From contig NZ_FOQM01000033.1 of NCBI RefSeq assembly GCF_900113735.1, forward strand, positions 20,005 to 84,004: 64,000 nucleotides of DNA, written 5' to 3'. The position numbers and the translations under genes are program-made. Position 1 is the first letter of the stretch. Every line of letters starts with the position of its first letter. A model generated the notes under the pieces. That model saw nothing but the letters and a program-made list of their open reading frames with translations, was not told the origin of the DNA and did no database searches. This DNA is from Bradyrhizobium sp. Gha (GTDB lineage Bacteria; Pseudomonadota; Alphaproteobacteria; Rhizobiales; Xanthobacteraceae). Below, piece by piece: positions 1 to 6,822 of this stretch.

Positions 1-1
1 T

Positions 2-772
2 GGACGGATGTTTCTAGTCGCTACTGTGGCACGGATCTATCAGCCAGGATGTCAGGCCGACTACATGCTGATCTTGGAAGGGTTGCAGGGCGAGTTCAAG
101 TCGTCGGCCTGCAAGATCATCGCCGGCGAATGGTTCTCCGACAATCTGCCTGACATCGCCACGGCCGGAAAGGATGTCAGCCAGCACCTGCGCGGCAAGT
201 GGATCATCGAGATCTCCGAGCTCAACGCCATGAGCCGGGCGGAAAGCGCGCAGCTGAAGTCGTTCATCTCACGAACCACCGAGCGCTATCGCCGCACCTA
301 TGGCTACAAAGAATCGGTTGAGCCGCGGCAGTGCGTCTTCATCGGTACCACTAACAAATCGGTCTACCTGCGCGACGAGACCGGAGCTCGGCGCTACTGG
401 CCGGTCAAGACCGGCACAATCGATCTCGCTGGCCTGCGCAGGGACCGCGACCAGCTGTTGGCCGAGGCCGTGCAGCTGTTTCGCGACGGTGTTGAGTGGT
501 GGCCGGACAAGGCCTTCGAGGCTAACTACATCAAGCCGGAACAGGACGAGCGCTACGAGGCTGATCCTTGGGAGGTGCCGATTGCCGATTATCTTGAGAC
601 GCTATTGACGAACGCGAAGGTCACAGTCTCACAGGTGGCTAAGAATGCGCTCGGCTTTGTGTCCGACGCCAGAATTGGCACCGCCGACGCTCGACGGATC
701 GCTGCGGCGCTGGAGCGGCAAGGCTGGCACCGGGCACCGCGACAGGCCAATGGTCGCTGGTGGATTAAGTGA
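2..772 (+). CDS. VapE/P4-type helicase-primase, 3' part
   Basis: C-terminal part of a virulence-associated E (VapE) family protein, a superfamily 3 helicase found in prophages and integrative elements, where it supports element replication. The frame is open to the left edge, so the gene starts outside the window and the ATG at 8 is probably internal. Visible motifs are a Walker A-like loop LEGLQGEFKSSA (the variant with an aromatic residue in place of the second glycine also occurs in this family), a Walker B-like strand WIIEISELNAM, the FIGTTNK sensor motif and the RDETGARRYWPV block typical of VapE. A C-terminal winged-helix-like tail follows. It lies directly upstream of the DUF5681/recombinase cassette, which suggests both belong to one mobile element. 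Confidence 0.85.
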   Translation, partial: GRMFLVATVARIYQPGCQADYMLILEGLQGEFKSSACKIIAGEWFSDNLPDIATAGKDVSQHLRGKWIIEISELNAMSRAESAQLKSFISRTTERYRRTYGYKESVEPRQCVFIGTTNKSVYLRDETGARRYWPVKTGTIDLAGLRRDRDQLLAEAVQLFRDGVEWWPDKAFEANYIKPEQDERYEADPWEVPIADYLETLLTNAKVTVSQVAKNALGFVSDARIGTADARRIAAALERQGWHRAPRQANGRWWIK

Positions 773-971
773 CGTACAGGCGCGGGAACTAATGGCAAAG
801 AAGAAACCATGGCAAGATGGTGGATCAAATTAGTGACGTACAAATGCGTCATTATGCGTCACGGGAGCGACGCACTGACGCGTGTGACCCCTGTTTCTCC
901 TTATATATCCCCCATATCGCGCGCGTGAAGTTAGGGGGAAGTTTAAATGCGTCACTATGCGTCATGCGTCA
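758..971 (+). repeat. Duplicated gene tail and ATGCGTCA repeat cluster
   Basis: The last bases of the vapE gene (TGGTGGATTAAGTGACGTACA, in two pieces at 758-778) recur in diverged form at 819-841. Downstream the octamer ATGCGTCA occurs at 844, 854, 947, 957 and 964, with 10, 93, 10 and 7 bp spacing. The first pair lies in a short open frame starting GTG at 833 that reads like a VapE C-terminal tail, so part of the repetition may be coding relic. The spacing also resembles iterons or a regulator binding cluster. No complete gene was found between 773 and 1186. Confidence 0.6.
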
Positions 972-1186
972 CTAAGAAAGTGTCGTGAATGCAGCTCATT
1001 CACCGCCCGCCCGTTTTTTCCACCTCATAGCAGAGGGGGTGTGTCACCTTTTTTCGGACGGTAGGTGGACCGAAGGGGCCATCCGTCTTTTAAGTGCTTC
1101 TGCAGTTCAGCCAATCACGTCTGATGCCAATTGGCAGGCGTTGTGGTAGGATTCGCCGCTGTTAGCTCCCTGTGACGGGAAAAGGC

Positions 1187-1606
1187 ATGGCCGAGAAGTT
1201 CACGGATGATGATGCACGGGACCTACAGCCTGTCGTGCAGCTCAGGCCGAAGGGCAACGGCAATTTGAAGACGGCGCGGCCTTGGCAGCCTGGGCAATCG
1301 GGCAATCCTGCCGGTCGGCGGCCAGGCTCGCGCAACAAGCTGAGTGAAGATTTTCTGCAAGGGCTGCATCGCACTTGGCAGAAGCATGGCGACCGTGCGC
1401 TGGAGGCGATGGCGATCGACGATCCCTCAAACTTCTGCCGGCTGGTCGCGGGACTAATGCCGCGTCAGATCGATTTGAGTGTAGGTGTTGATGCGGCGCA
1501 GTTTGTCACGACCTTCCGGGAGGCGGTCGAGTTGCTCGGAAACGAGCCCCCGCGCAAGCGTGCGAAGGTCATCGAGGCGGAGGTAATAGATGCCGATGAT
1601 CAGTGA
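1187..1606 (+). CDS. DUF5681 domain protein, cassette copy 1
   Basis: A protein of about 139 residues with the DUF5681 signature WQPGQSGNPAGRRPGSRNK near residues 30-48. The family is common in prophage-like regions and has no established function. The ATG at 1187 is preferred over the GTG at 1172 because GGGAAAAGG lies just upstream of it. The acidic C-terminus overlaps the start of the next gene by 17 bp, which suggests translational coupling. It is homologous to the minus-strand gene at 25814-26257: both share a VDAxxFxTxFRxAVELLGNE block and an acidic VIDxDD tail. It is the first gene of a four-gene cassette. Confidence 0.8.
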   Translation: MAEKFTDDDARDLQPVVQLRPKGNGNLKTARPWQPGQSGNPAGRRPGSRNKLSEDFLQGLHRTWQKHGDRALEAMAIDDPSNFCRLVAGLMPRQIDLSVGVDAAQFVTTFREAVELLGNEPPRKRAKVIEAEVIDADDQ

Positions 1607-1949
1607 TGCAGAGATTGCTGAAATCAGGCGCAAGGCCGCTAACGGTTATGAGCCACGTGAGCGCTACGACCTGTCTCCGCTGCGGACGCGGGCGGAAGTC
1701 TTCGCTTTTTGCGTTGAAGTCGCGCGGCAAAATAGTTGGGATGAAGTCGAGGTGATCGATGCGTTGCTTAAGGTCACCACGCCGTGGCGCGAGGACATCC
1801 GCCAGGTCGAGCAGGTATTGCGGCCTTTGGGCTACGTTGCGGTGGCGGATCATCTGCACAAGAGCGCGCGTTATCTGGAACCGAGGCGGCCAGGCCAGCG
1901 ATCGCACCTCTCACACTTATCGCCGCCACCCCGGCGGGCGCAAAGTTAG
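1590..1949 (+). CDS. Hypothetical protein, cassette gene 2 (copy 1)
   Basis: A 119-residue protein of unknown function. It shares RYDLSPLRT and a PLGYVAVADHLHK-like block with the 92-residue product at 25536-25814 (RYDLSGIRT, SLGYVAVGDRLRK), so it is the second member of a duplicated cassette. The start could be ATG 1590 or ATG 1596; both overlap the DUF5681 gene. The predicted product is mostly helical, with no signal peptide or membrane segment. The arginine- and proline-rich last 20 residues are absent from the other copy and may be extended by a lost stop codon. Confidence 0.7.
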   Translation: MPMISDAEIAEIRRKAANGYEPRERYDLSPLRTRAEVFAFCVEVARQNSWDEVEVIDALLKVTTPWREDIRQVEQVLRPLGYVAVADHLHKSARYLEPRRPGQRSHLSHLSPPPRRAQS

Positions 1950-1955
1950 ATCAAC

Positions 1956-2237
1956 ATGCGTGCCCGACGGGACGATCTTCTACGTTTCGAGCATCTAGCC
2001 CACAAGCGCGCGGTGGCCCGGAAGTGCTCACGGCGATATAGGCAACGGCGCCGAAACAACATTAAGTGCTTGCGGATCGAGATTTCTAATTGGGCTACGA
2101 CGATCGACGCCTTTGTGCGAGCAGGCGTGCTGGCGGAGGAGCAACGCCATGACGACCGAGCCGTCGGGGCCGCGATTGCACGGCTATGTCGGGCAGGCTT
2201 TCGCGCGATCCACGCGGGATTTGAGAAGGTCCGCTGA
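1956..2237 (+). CDS. Hypothetical basic protein, cassette gene 3 (copy 1)
   Basis: A 93-residue protein with a very arginine-rich first half and a conserved helical second half. It aligns with the 112-residue product at 25213-25551: both contain CLRIEI/CLRIVI, then TxDAFVRxGVLAE, and an AIxRLCRxGF-like end. The basic N-terminus could bind nucleic acid, but this is only inferred from charge. It starts 6 bp after the preceding stop. No function is known, and its constant position between gene 2 and a serine recombinase in both cassettes is the main clue. Confidence 0.7.
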   Translation: MRARRDDLLRFEHLAHKRAVARKCSRRYRQRRRNNIKCLRIEISNWATTIDAFVRAGVLAEEQRHDDRAVGAAIARLCRAGFRAIHAGFEKVR

Positions 2238-2355
2238 CCGCGCCGTGATCTTTTCCATCATGCAAAAGTGTTGATTGGCGCATGGTTCAAACGCCCTTGT
2301 GATGCCGACATTTCTTCTATGCGAAATCCGAATGCAAAAGAGAGTGGGGATTTCC

Positions 2356-3042
2356 ATGAGTGATATCATTGGCTATGCGCGGGTCTCGACGGACGGCCAG
2401 AGCGTCTCCGATCAGATCGTGCAGCTGAAGGCCGCGGGCGCGACCAAAGTACTGTCCGAGAAGCTGAGCGGCGCGCGTTTTGACCGGCCTCAATTGCGAA
2501 AGGCAATCACTGCGCTTGGGAAAGGTGACGTGCTGATCATCACGCGGCTCGACAGGCTGGCGCGCTCGAGCCGCGATCTGCTCAATATCCTGCACGAGGT
2601 CAGTGAGTCGGGAGCGGCGTTCAAGAGCTTGGCCGATGCTTGGGCCGATACCACCACGCCGCACGGCAAGCTGATGGTGACCATTCTGGGCGGACTGGCT
2701 GAGTTCGAGCGCAGCTTGATCAAGGCGCGCACCGACGTTGGCATTCGGCGCGCGAGAGAAGCGGGCGTTAAGTTCGGTCGACCGTCGAAGCTGACCAAGC
2801 ATCAACAGCGGCAGGCGATCAAGCTGCTCGATGCCGGCGAGCCGCAGAGCGCGGTAGCGCGGCTGCTCAATGTGGACCAATCAACGATCAGCCGGCTGGT
2901 CGCGCGCGCGAGAGGGAAAAACGGCGGAATGCCTGCGTCCCTAGACCTATCCGGTTGTCAAAAGGCGAGGCGAACCCTGTTACGTAGCGGTAGTTTTGGC
3001 AGAGGGATACCGTCGGGCCAACGCAGGCGGGCTCCAGCTTGA
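2356..3042 (+). CDS. Serine recombinase (resolvase/invertase family)
   Basis: Small serine recombinase of the Tn3 resolvase/Pin invertase type, about 228 residues. The N-terminal catalytic domain has IGYARVSTDGQS with the active-site serine near residue 10, ITRLDRLARS, and the long E helix LAEFERSLIKART. A C-terminal helix-turn-helix (SAVARLLNVDQSTISRL) follows. ATG 2356 is chosen because family members start with this peptide and AGAGTGGGGA precedes it; the frame is open 27 codons further upstream. The last 35 residues look unlike the family and may be run-on sequence. It closes cassette copy 1. The recombinase in copy 2 belongs to a different branch. Confidence 0.9.
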   Translation: MSDIIGYARVSTDGQSVSDQIVQLKAAGATKVLSEKLSGARFDRPQLRKAITALGKGDVLIITRLDRLARSSRDLLNILHEVSESGAAFKSLADAWADTTTPHGKLMVTILGGLAEFERSLIKARTDVGIRRAREAGVKFGRPSKLTKHQQRQAIKLLDAGEPQSAVARLLNVDQSTISRLVARARGKNGGMPASLDLSGCQKARRTLLRSGSFGRGIPSGQRRRAPA

Positions 3043-3153
3043 TGTTGTAGCTGCACTTGTAGTCCCGGCAACACACGAGGAGATCGCGAACGCCGGCGGC
3101 GCGCTGACCCCGATGTCCCCTCTAACTAGCGCCACCAGGCGTCTCCAGCGCGC

Positions 3154-3339
3154 TCAATCCGGAACGGCTATTCGTCCTCTCCTGACCACCCGAAAGCTGT
3201 CTGTCGCCCGCAGCAACGACGGGAGGCCCTCAACGCGAAAGCGCATGCCGTCTTCCGAGACCCATGTGACCCTTGCGCGCCGGCCGTCAGGCCATTCAAT
3301 GATGTACTCGGGTGCCAGCTTCGGTATCGATTGGGTCAT
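3154..3339 (-). CDS. Small hypothetical protein
   Basis: A 61-residue frame starting at ATG 3339. The product has alternating charged and hydrophobic strands (YIIEWPDGRRARVTWV) that could form a small beta-rich fold. No recognised family and no strong ribosome binding site. It ends before the recombinase gene, which runs towards it on the other strand. Reported because its codon use and peptide look natural, but it could be chance. Confidence 0.3.
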   Translation of the reverse strand: MTQSIPKLAPEYIIEWPDGRRARVTWVSEDGMRFRVEGLPSLLRATDSFRVVRRGRIAVPD

Positions 3340-3342
3340 TGC

Positions 3343-3657
3343 CTAATTCTCACCGTTGCGCGCCCGGCCGTCCGTTACAGGAAAATTGCGGCCTTGCGCT
3401 GCGCTTCGATGCCCCAACCGCTGTTGCCTTGGCGATCGGCTGATGAAGACATCATCGATGTACATCTCCCGCAGCTCGTCGCGCGGCCGACCAGGGCTCA
3501 CACCGACATGGCCCTGCAAGAAACGGCCACGTGCATCACGCTCGGATGACGGCGATGTTGGCGTCGGCGCGCCAGTTCCCGGCGGCAAAGCATATCGCCG
3601 GATGCGAGCCCGACTTGCGATCCGCAACGCTCGATCAATCCTCACCGCGGCCTCCAC
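3343..3657 (-). CDS. Small hypothetical with DUF5681-like remnant
   Basis: A 104-codon frame with GTG start at 3657. The N-terminus (RIDRALRIASRARIRR) resembles the N-terminus of the 66-residue product at 12594-12794 (KIERALAIAARARVKRR). The middle contains RDARGRFLQGHVGVSPGRPR, which resembles the start of DUF5681 proteins, but the rest of that domain is missing. The upstream regions of the two paralogues also match (see findings). It is probably a decayed chimera next to the mobile cassette. Confidence 0.35.
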   Translation of the reverse strand: MEAAVRIDRALRIASRARIRRYALPPGTGAPTPTSPSSERDARGRFLQGHVGVSPGRPRDELREMYIDDVFISRSPRQQRLGHRSAAQGRNFPVTDGRARNGEN

Positions 3658-4044
3658 CGCAACTGTAATGCGTTAACAGGAAGCGGGGGCAATCGTCCTG
3701 CCCTCACATCAATAGTTTAGCACTTCCAAGGCGTTAGGACCAATCGGAATCGAATTAGTCGTTGAAGGGAGCTAGTGCGTGACGCTATGGCGCCTGGACG
3801 CGGCCAGCCCAGAAACACTCCTGCCGGGAGACGTCATCGTGCGGTTGGGCCGCTGATCCAAGCTCTTGCGTGAGGAACACTTTCCGCGTGCGCTGCTTTG
3901 GAATGATAGCAGAGCACGTGAGCAGTAGCGCGTACTGTTGGATTTTTTGGAAGGCTCGTCTCGGCTGGCCTTAACAGCTGCGTCAGAGCAACCCGACTTT
4001 CAACAGCATTGGCAAGGCGACTCGCGGCGGTACTCACTGCCTTT
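3658..4044. other. Gene-free stretch
   Basis: No convincing gene. It contains the 27 bp block at 3716-3742 that is also found near 12809-12835, upstream of a paralogous small gene. Nothing else stands out. Confidence 0.4.
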
Positions 4045-5700
4045 CTAAGAAGCCGCACTCGGCACCGATGCTTGAGGCGACGCGGCGTGCGTTGACACAA
4101 ACTCGGCGCAGCGGCTGCCCATCATCAGAGCCGGCGCGTTGGTGTTGCCGGCATTGATGTTGGGCATCGCAGAAAGATCGCAGACGCGCAGACCCTCGAT
4201 GCCCCGCACGCGCAAGCGCGCATCGAGCACCGCCATCGGGTCGCCGCTCGCACCCATGCGGCATGTTCCGCTCGGATGATAGTTGGTCTTCACGAAGCGT
4301 TTGCAATGCTTGAGAATGGCTTCATCAGATAGGTTAGTCGGATCGGGGGTGCGAACTTCGCGAATCCGCTCCCTCAGCGGGGTGGTTTGGAACGCCTGTA
4401 TAAAGAAGCGCTGACCGTCGATCATGGTCCTGATGTCGGCCGGGTCGGATAAGAGGTTCGGTGAAACGAGCGGCATGTCGGCTGAGTTCGCGGAGGCGAG
4501 CCTTACGTAACCACGCGATTTTGGCTTCACAACTACGGTTGTGACCGTCAGCCCGTAAGTGTTCGGGATGAGATCGAGCGCATCCCGATCGAGATACACG
4601 ATCGGCACGCAGAATGCCTGGATGGTCGGCTCGCCGCTTCTGTCAGTTGGATTGACAAATGCCCCCGCTTCAACGCCGGCTGATAGGATCGGGCCCGTGC
4701 CGAACAATTTGAATTGCAGGCCGTTGCGCAGCATGCGCCATCCTTCGCCCTGCCGATGGTAGCCGTACGCCCCGTTCGCAATGGAGACGATCGGAACTTC
4801 GGGATGGTCAATCAAGTTTTCGCCGACGCCAGGCAAGTCGAGCCGGCAGGGGATGCCGTGCTGACGGAGCTGGGCCGCCGGTCCGATGCCCGAGAGCATC
4901 AGGATCTGAGGTGTCACCAGTGCACCGGCAGCGAGAATGATTTCGCCGTCGGCGAACATCGTCCTTTCCTCGTCGTTTTCGTCCCGGTAAGTGACGCCGT
5001 TCGCCCGGCCGTTCTCGATATTTATCCGTTGCACACGAGCGTGGAGCCGGATCTCGAGGCGTGGATCGTTCTGCAGGGGCGCGATGAAAGCGTACGCCGC
5101 GCTGCTGCGTTTACCGCTCCGATTCATAAACTGGTAGAACCCGACACCACGCTGGCTCGGCCCGTTGAAGTCGGTGTTGTAGGGCTCACCCAGGCTCTGC
5201 ACCGCCTGCACGAACCAGCGCGAAAGATCGTTAATGTGGCCGGGATCAGAGACCAGCAGCGGGCCTTCCGAATTGTGGAGATCGTTAAGCAGTCGATTGT
5301 TGCCTTCCATTCCGCGGAAGTGCGGGAGAACGTCCTTCCAGCCCCAGCCGGGATCGTCATTGTCGCCGCGCAGCATGACATCCCATTCGTCATAATCCGA
5401 GGGCCGGCCGCGCATGTAGACCTGCGCGTTCACCGAGGAGCCGCCGCCAAGCACGTTCGCCTGCGGGATATCGTGTTGGCGGCCGTCGAGATGCGGCTGG
5501 GGCACCGTCTTGTGGTAGCGCATGTACTTGCTGCCATTGATCATCTTGAAGATGCCAGGCGGCATGTCCAGCAGGGGATGCCGGTGCGAGTGACCGGCTT
5601 CCAGTACCAAGACCCTTGCGCCGGCGCCCACGAGGCGTGCAGCCGCTACGCAACCTGACGAGCCGCCTCCGACAACGATATGGTCGAATCTCTCTTTCAT
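4045..5700 (-). CDS. GMC family FAD-dependent oxidoreductase
   Basis: A 551-residue glucose-methanol-choline oxidoreductase, a soluble flavoenzyme that oxidises alcohols or sugars. The N-terminal FAD loop is VVGGGSSGCVAAARL, followed by the first GMC signature GGGSSVNAQVYMRG and the second, GALVTPQILMLSGIG. The C-terminal substrate domain has YHPSGTCRMG, whose histidine is the expected catalytic base, and an AGNTNAPALM block with the conserved asparagine. Full length for the family. ATG 5700 is used; GTG 5709 is an in-frame alternative. It is the last gene of the uptake/catabolic operon, 22 bp after the enolase-superfamily gene, so it probably acts on the same carbohydrate or a derived acid. 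The substrate cannot be read from sequence. Confidence 0.92.
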   Translation of the reverse strand: MKERFDHIVVGGGSSGCVAAARLVGAGARVLVLEAGHSHRHPLLDMPPGIFKMINGSKYMRYHKTVPQPHLDGRQHDIPQANVLGGGSSVNAQVYMRGRPSDYDEWDVMLRGDNDDPGWGWKDVLPHFRGMEGNNRLLNDLHNSEGPLLVSDPGHINDLSRWFVQAVQSLGEPYNTDFNGPSQRGVGFYQFMNRSGKRSSAAYAFIAPLQNDPRLEIRLHARVQRINIENGRANGVTYRDENDEERTMFADGEIILAAGALVTPQILMLSGIGPAAQLRQHGIPCRLDLPGVGENLIDHPEVPIVSIANGAYGYHRQGEGWRMLRNGLQFKLFGTGPILSAGVEAGAFVNPTDRSGEPTIQAFCVPIVYLDRDALDLIPNTYGLTVTTVVVKPKSRGYVRLASANSADMPLVSPNLLSDPADIRTMIDGQRFFIQAFQTTPLRERIREVRTPDPTNLSDEAILKHCKRFVKTNYHPSGTCRMGASGDPMAVLDARLRVRGIEGLRVCDLSAMPNINAGNTNAPALMMGSRCAEFVSTHAASPQASVPSAAS

Positions 5701-5722
5701 GGTGATCACTCAGCGAAGAAAC

Positions 5723-6811
5723 CTAGGAGCGGATGGCCTCGAGGCCTTTCCAGTCGAACGCGATGCCGTGACCTGGACGGTTAGAGGCAATCGCCAGGCC
5801 ATCCTCGATGCGCAGCGGCTCAGCGATGTAGCGGTCAAGACCGAAGCCGTGCGCCTCGAGAAAACTGCGGTTGGGACATGCCGCGAGCAGGTGAACGGTC
5901 ACGTCATGAGCGCCATGCGTCGTGACCGGAAGGTTGAAGGCCTCAGCCAGCCGGGCGATCTTCATGAACGGCGTCACGCCGCCGCAATTGGTCACATCGG
6001 GCTCAGGATAGGTCACGGCCTGGGCTGCGATGTACTGCTTGAATTCCCATAAGGTGCGCAAGTTTTCACCCGCTGCCACCGGAAGTCCACCCTCGCGAAC
6101 GATACGCGCATGGCCGGCCGGATCGTCCGGTATGGTCGGCTCCTCGAGCCATGTGAGATCGTAAGGCTGGAACGCGCGCGCGGCGCGGATGGCTTCGTCG
6201 ACGGTCCACTTCATGTTGGCATCGACCATCAGCGGGAAACCCTCGCCCAGGAAGTCGCGCATTGCACTCACCTTCGCGACGTCCTCCGAGAGGCGGGCGC
6301 GACCAACTTTCATCTTGATAGCCCGGAAACCCTTGGCGAGATTGCCTTCCGTCTGCCGCAACAACTGCTCCGGCGATAGCTCGAGATCAATGCCGCCGGC
6401 ATAGCACGGCACTTTCGGGTCGAACCCGCCGAGGTAATTCCACAGCGGCAGCCCAGCGCGCTTCGCCTTGAGATCCCACAACGCGATGTCAAATGCGGAC
6501 ATCGCTAACACGGTCGGTCCGCCCCGTCCGCCATAGTGAAGCGCCCACCAGGCCTTGGTCCAGAGCCGCTCGATGTGATCGGCTTCCTCGCCGGCGAAGA
6601 TCTCCACCAATTCGCGCCTCAGCACGGCATCGACCGCCGCGCCGTTTCGGCCGACCGTATAGGTGTATCCGACACCTTCCACGCCATCGGCATCACGCAA
6701 CCGAACGGTGTTTAGCTCGAACGCCCGCATTTCGCCGTGCGTGCTGTCGGTGAGCACCTCGGGAAGAGGAATGCGATAGAACCCTGGTTCGATGGAGCTG
6801 AGTTTTGCCAT
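5723..6811 (-). CDS. Enolase-superfamily sugar-acid dehydratase or cycloisomerase
   Basis: A 362-residue mandelate racemase/muconate lactonizing enzyme relative. The capping domain is N-terminal. The barrel carries the KxK base motif AIKMKVG, the metal ligands in MVDANMKW, WLEEP and AAGEN, and an Asp/His pair (EPDVTNCGG, THGAHDV) as in the mandelate racemase subgroup. Such enzymes abstract a proton next to a carboxylate, most often dehydrating an aldonic acid. The frame is open far upstream of the true start; ATG 6811 fits the family length and lies 11 bp after the permease gene. The exact substrate is unknown. The neighbouring YtfQ-type transporter suggests a sugar or sugar acid. Confidence 0.9.
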   Translation of the reverse strand: MAKLSSIEPGFYRIPLPEVLTDSTHGEMRAFELNTVRLRDADGVEGVGYTYTVGRNGAAVDAVLRRELVEIFAGEEADHIERLWTKAWWALHYGGRGGPTVLAMSAFDIALWDLKAKRAGLPLWNYLGGFDPKVPCYAGGIDLELSPEQLLRQTEGNLAKGFRAIKMKVGRARLSEDVAKVSAMRDFLGEGFPLMVDANMKWTVDEAIRAARAFQPYDLTWLEEPTIPDDPAGHARIVREGGLPVAAGENLRTLWEFKQYIAAQAVTYPEPDVTNCGGVTPFMKIARLAEAFNLPVTTHGAHDVTVHLLAACPNRSFLEAHGFGLDRYIAEPLRIEDGLAIASNRPGHGIAFDWKGLEAIRS

Positions 6812-6822
6812 TCCTGGACCTT

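Noticed and set aside
4714..5658. Long plus-strand open frame of 314 codons opposite the GMC oxidoreductase
   Set aside because: It is the antisense shadow of a strongly recognisable gene with both GMC signatures; high GC makes such frames common.
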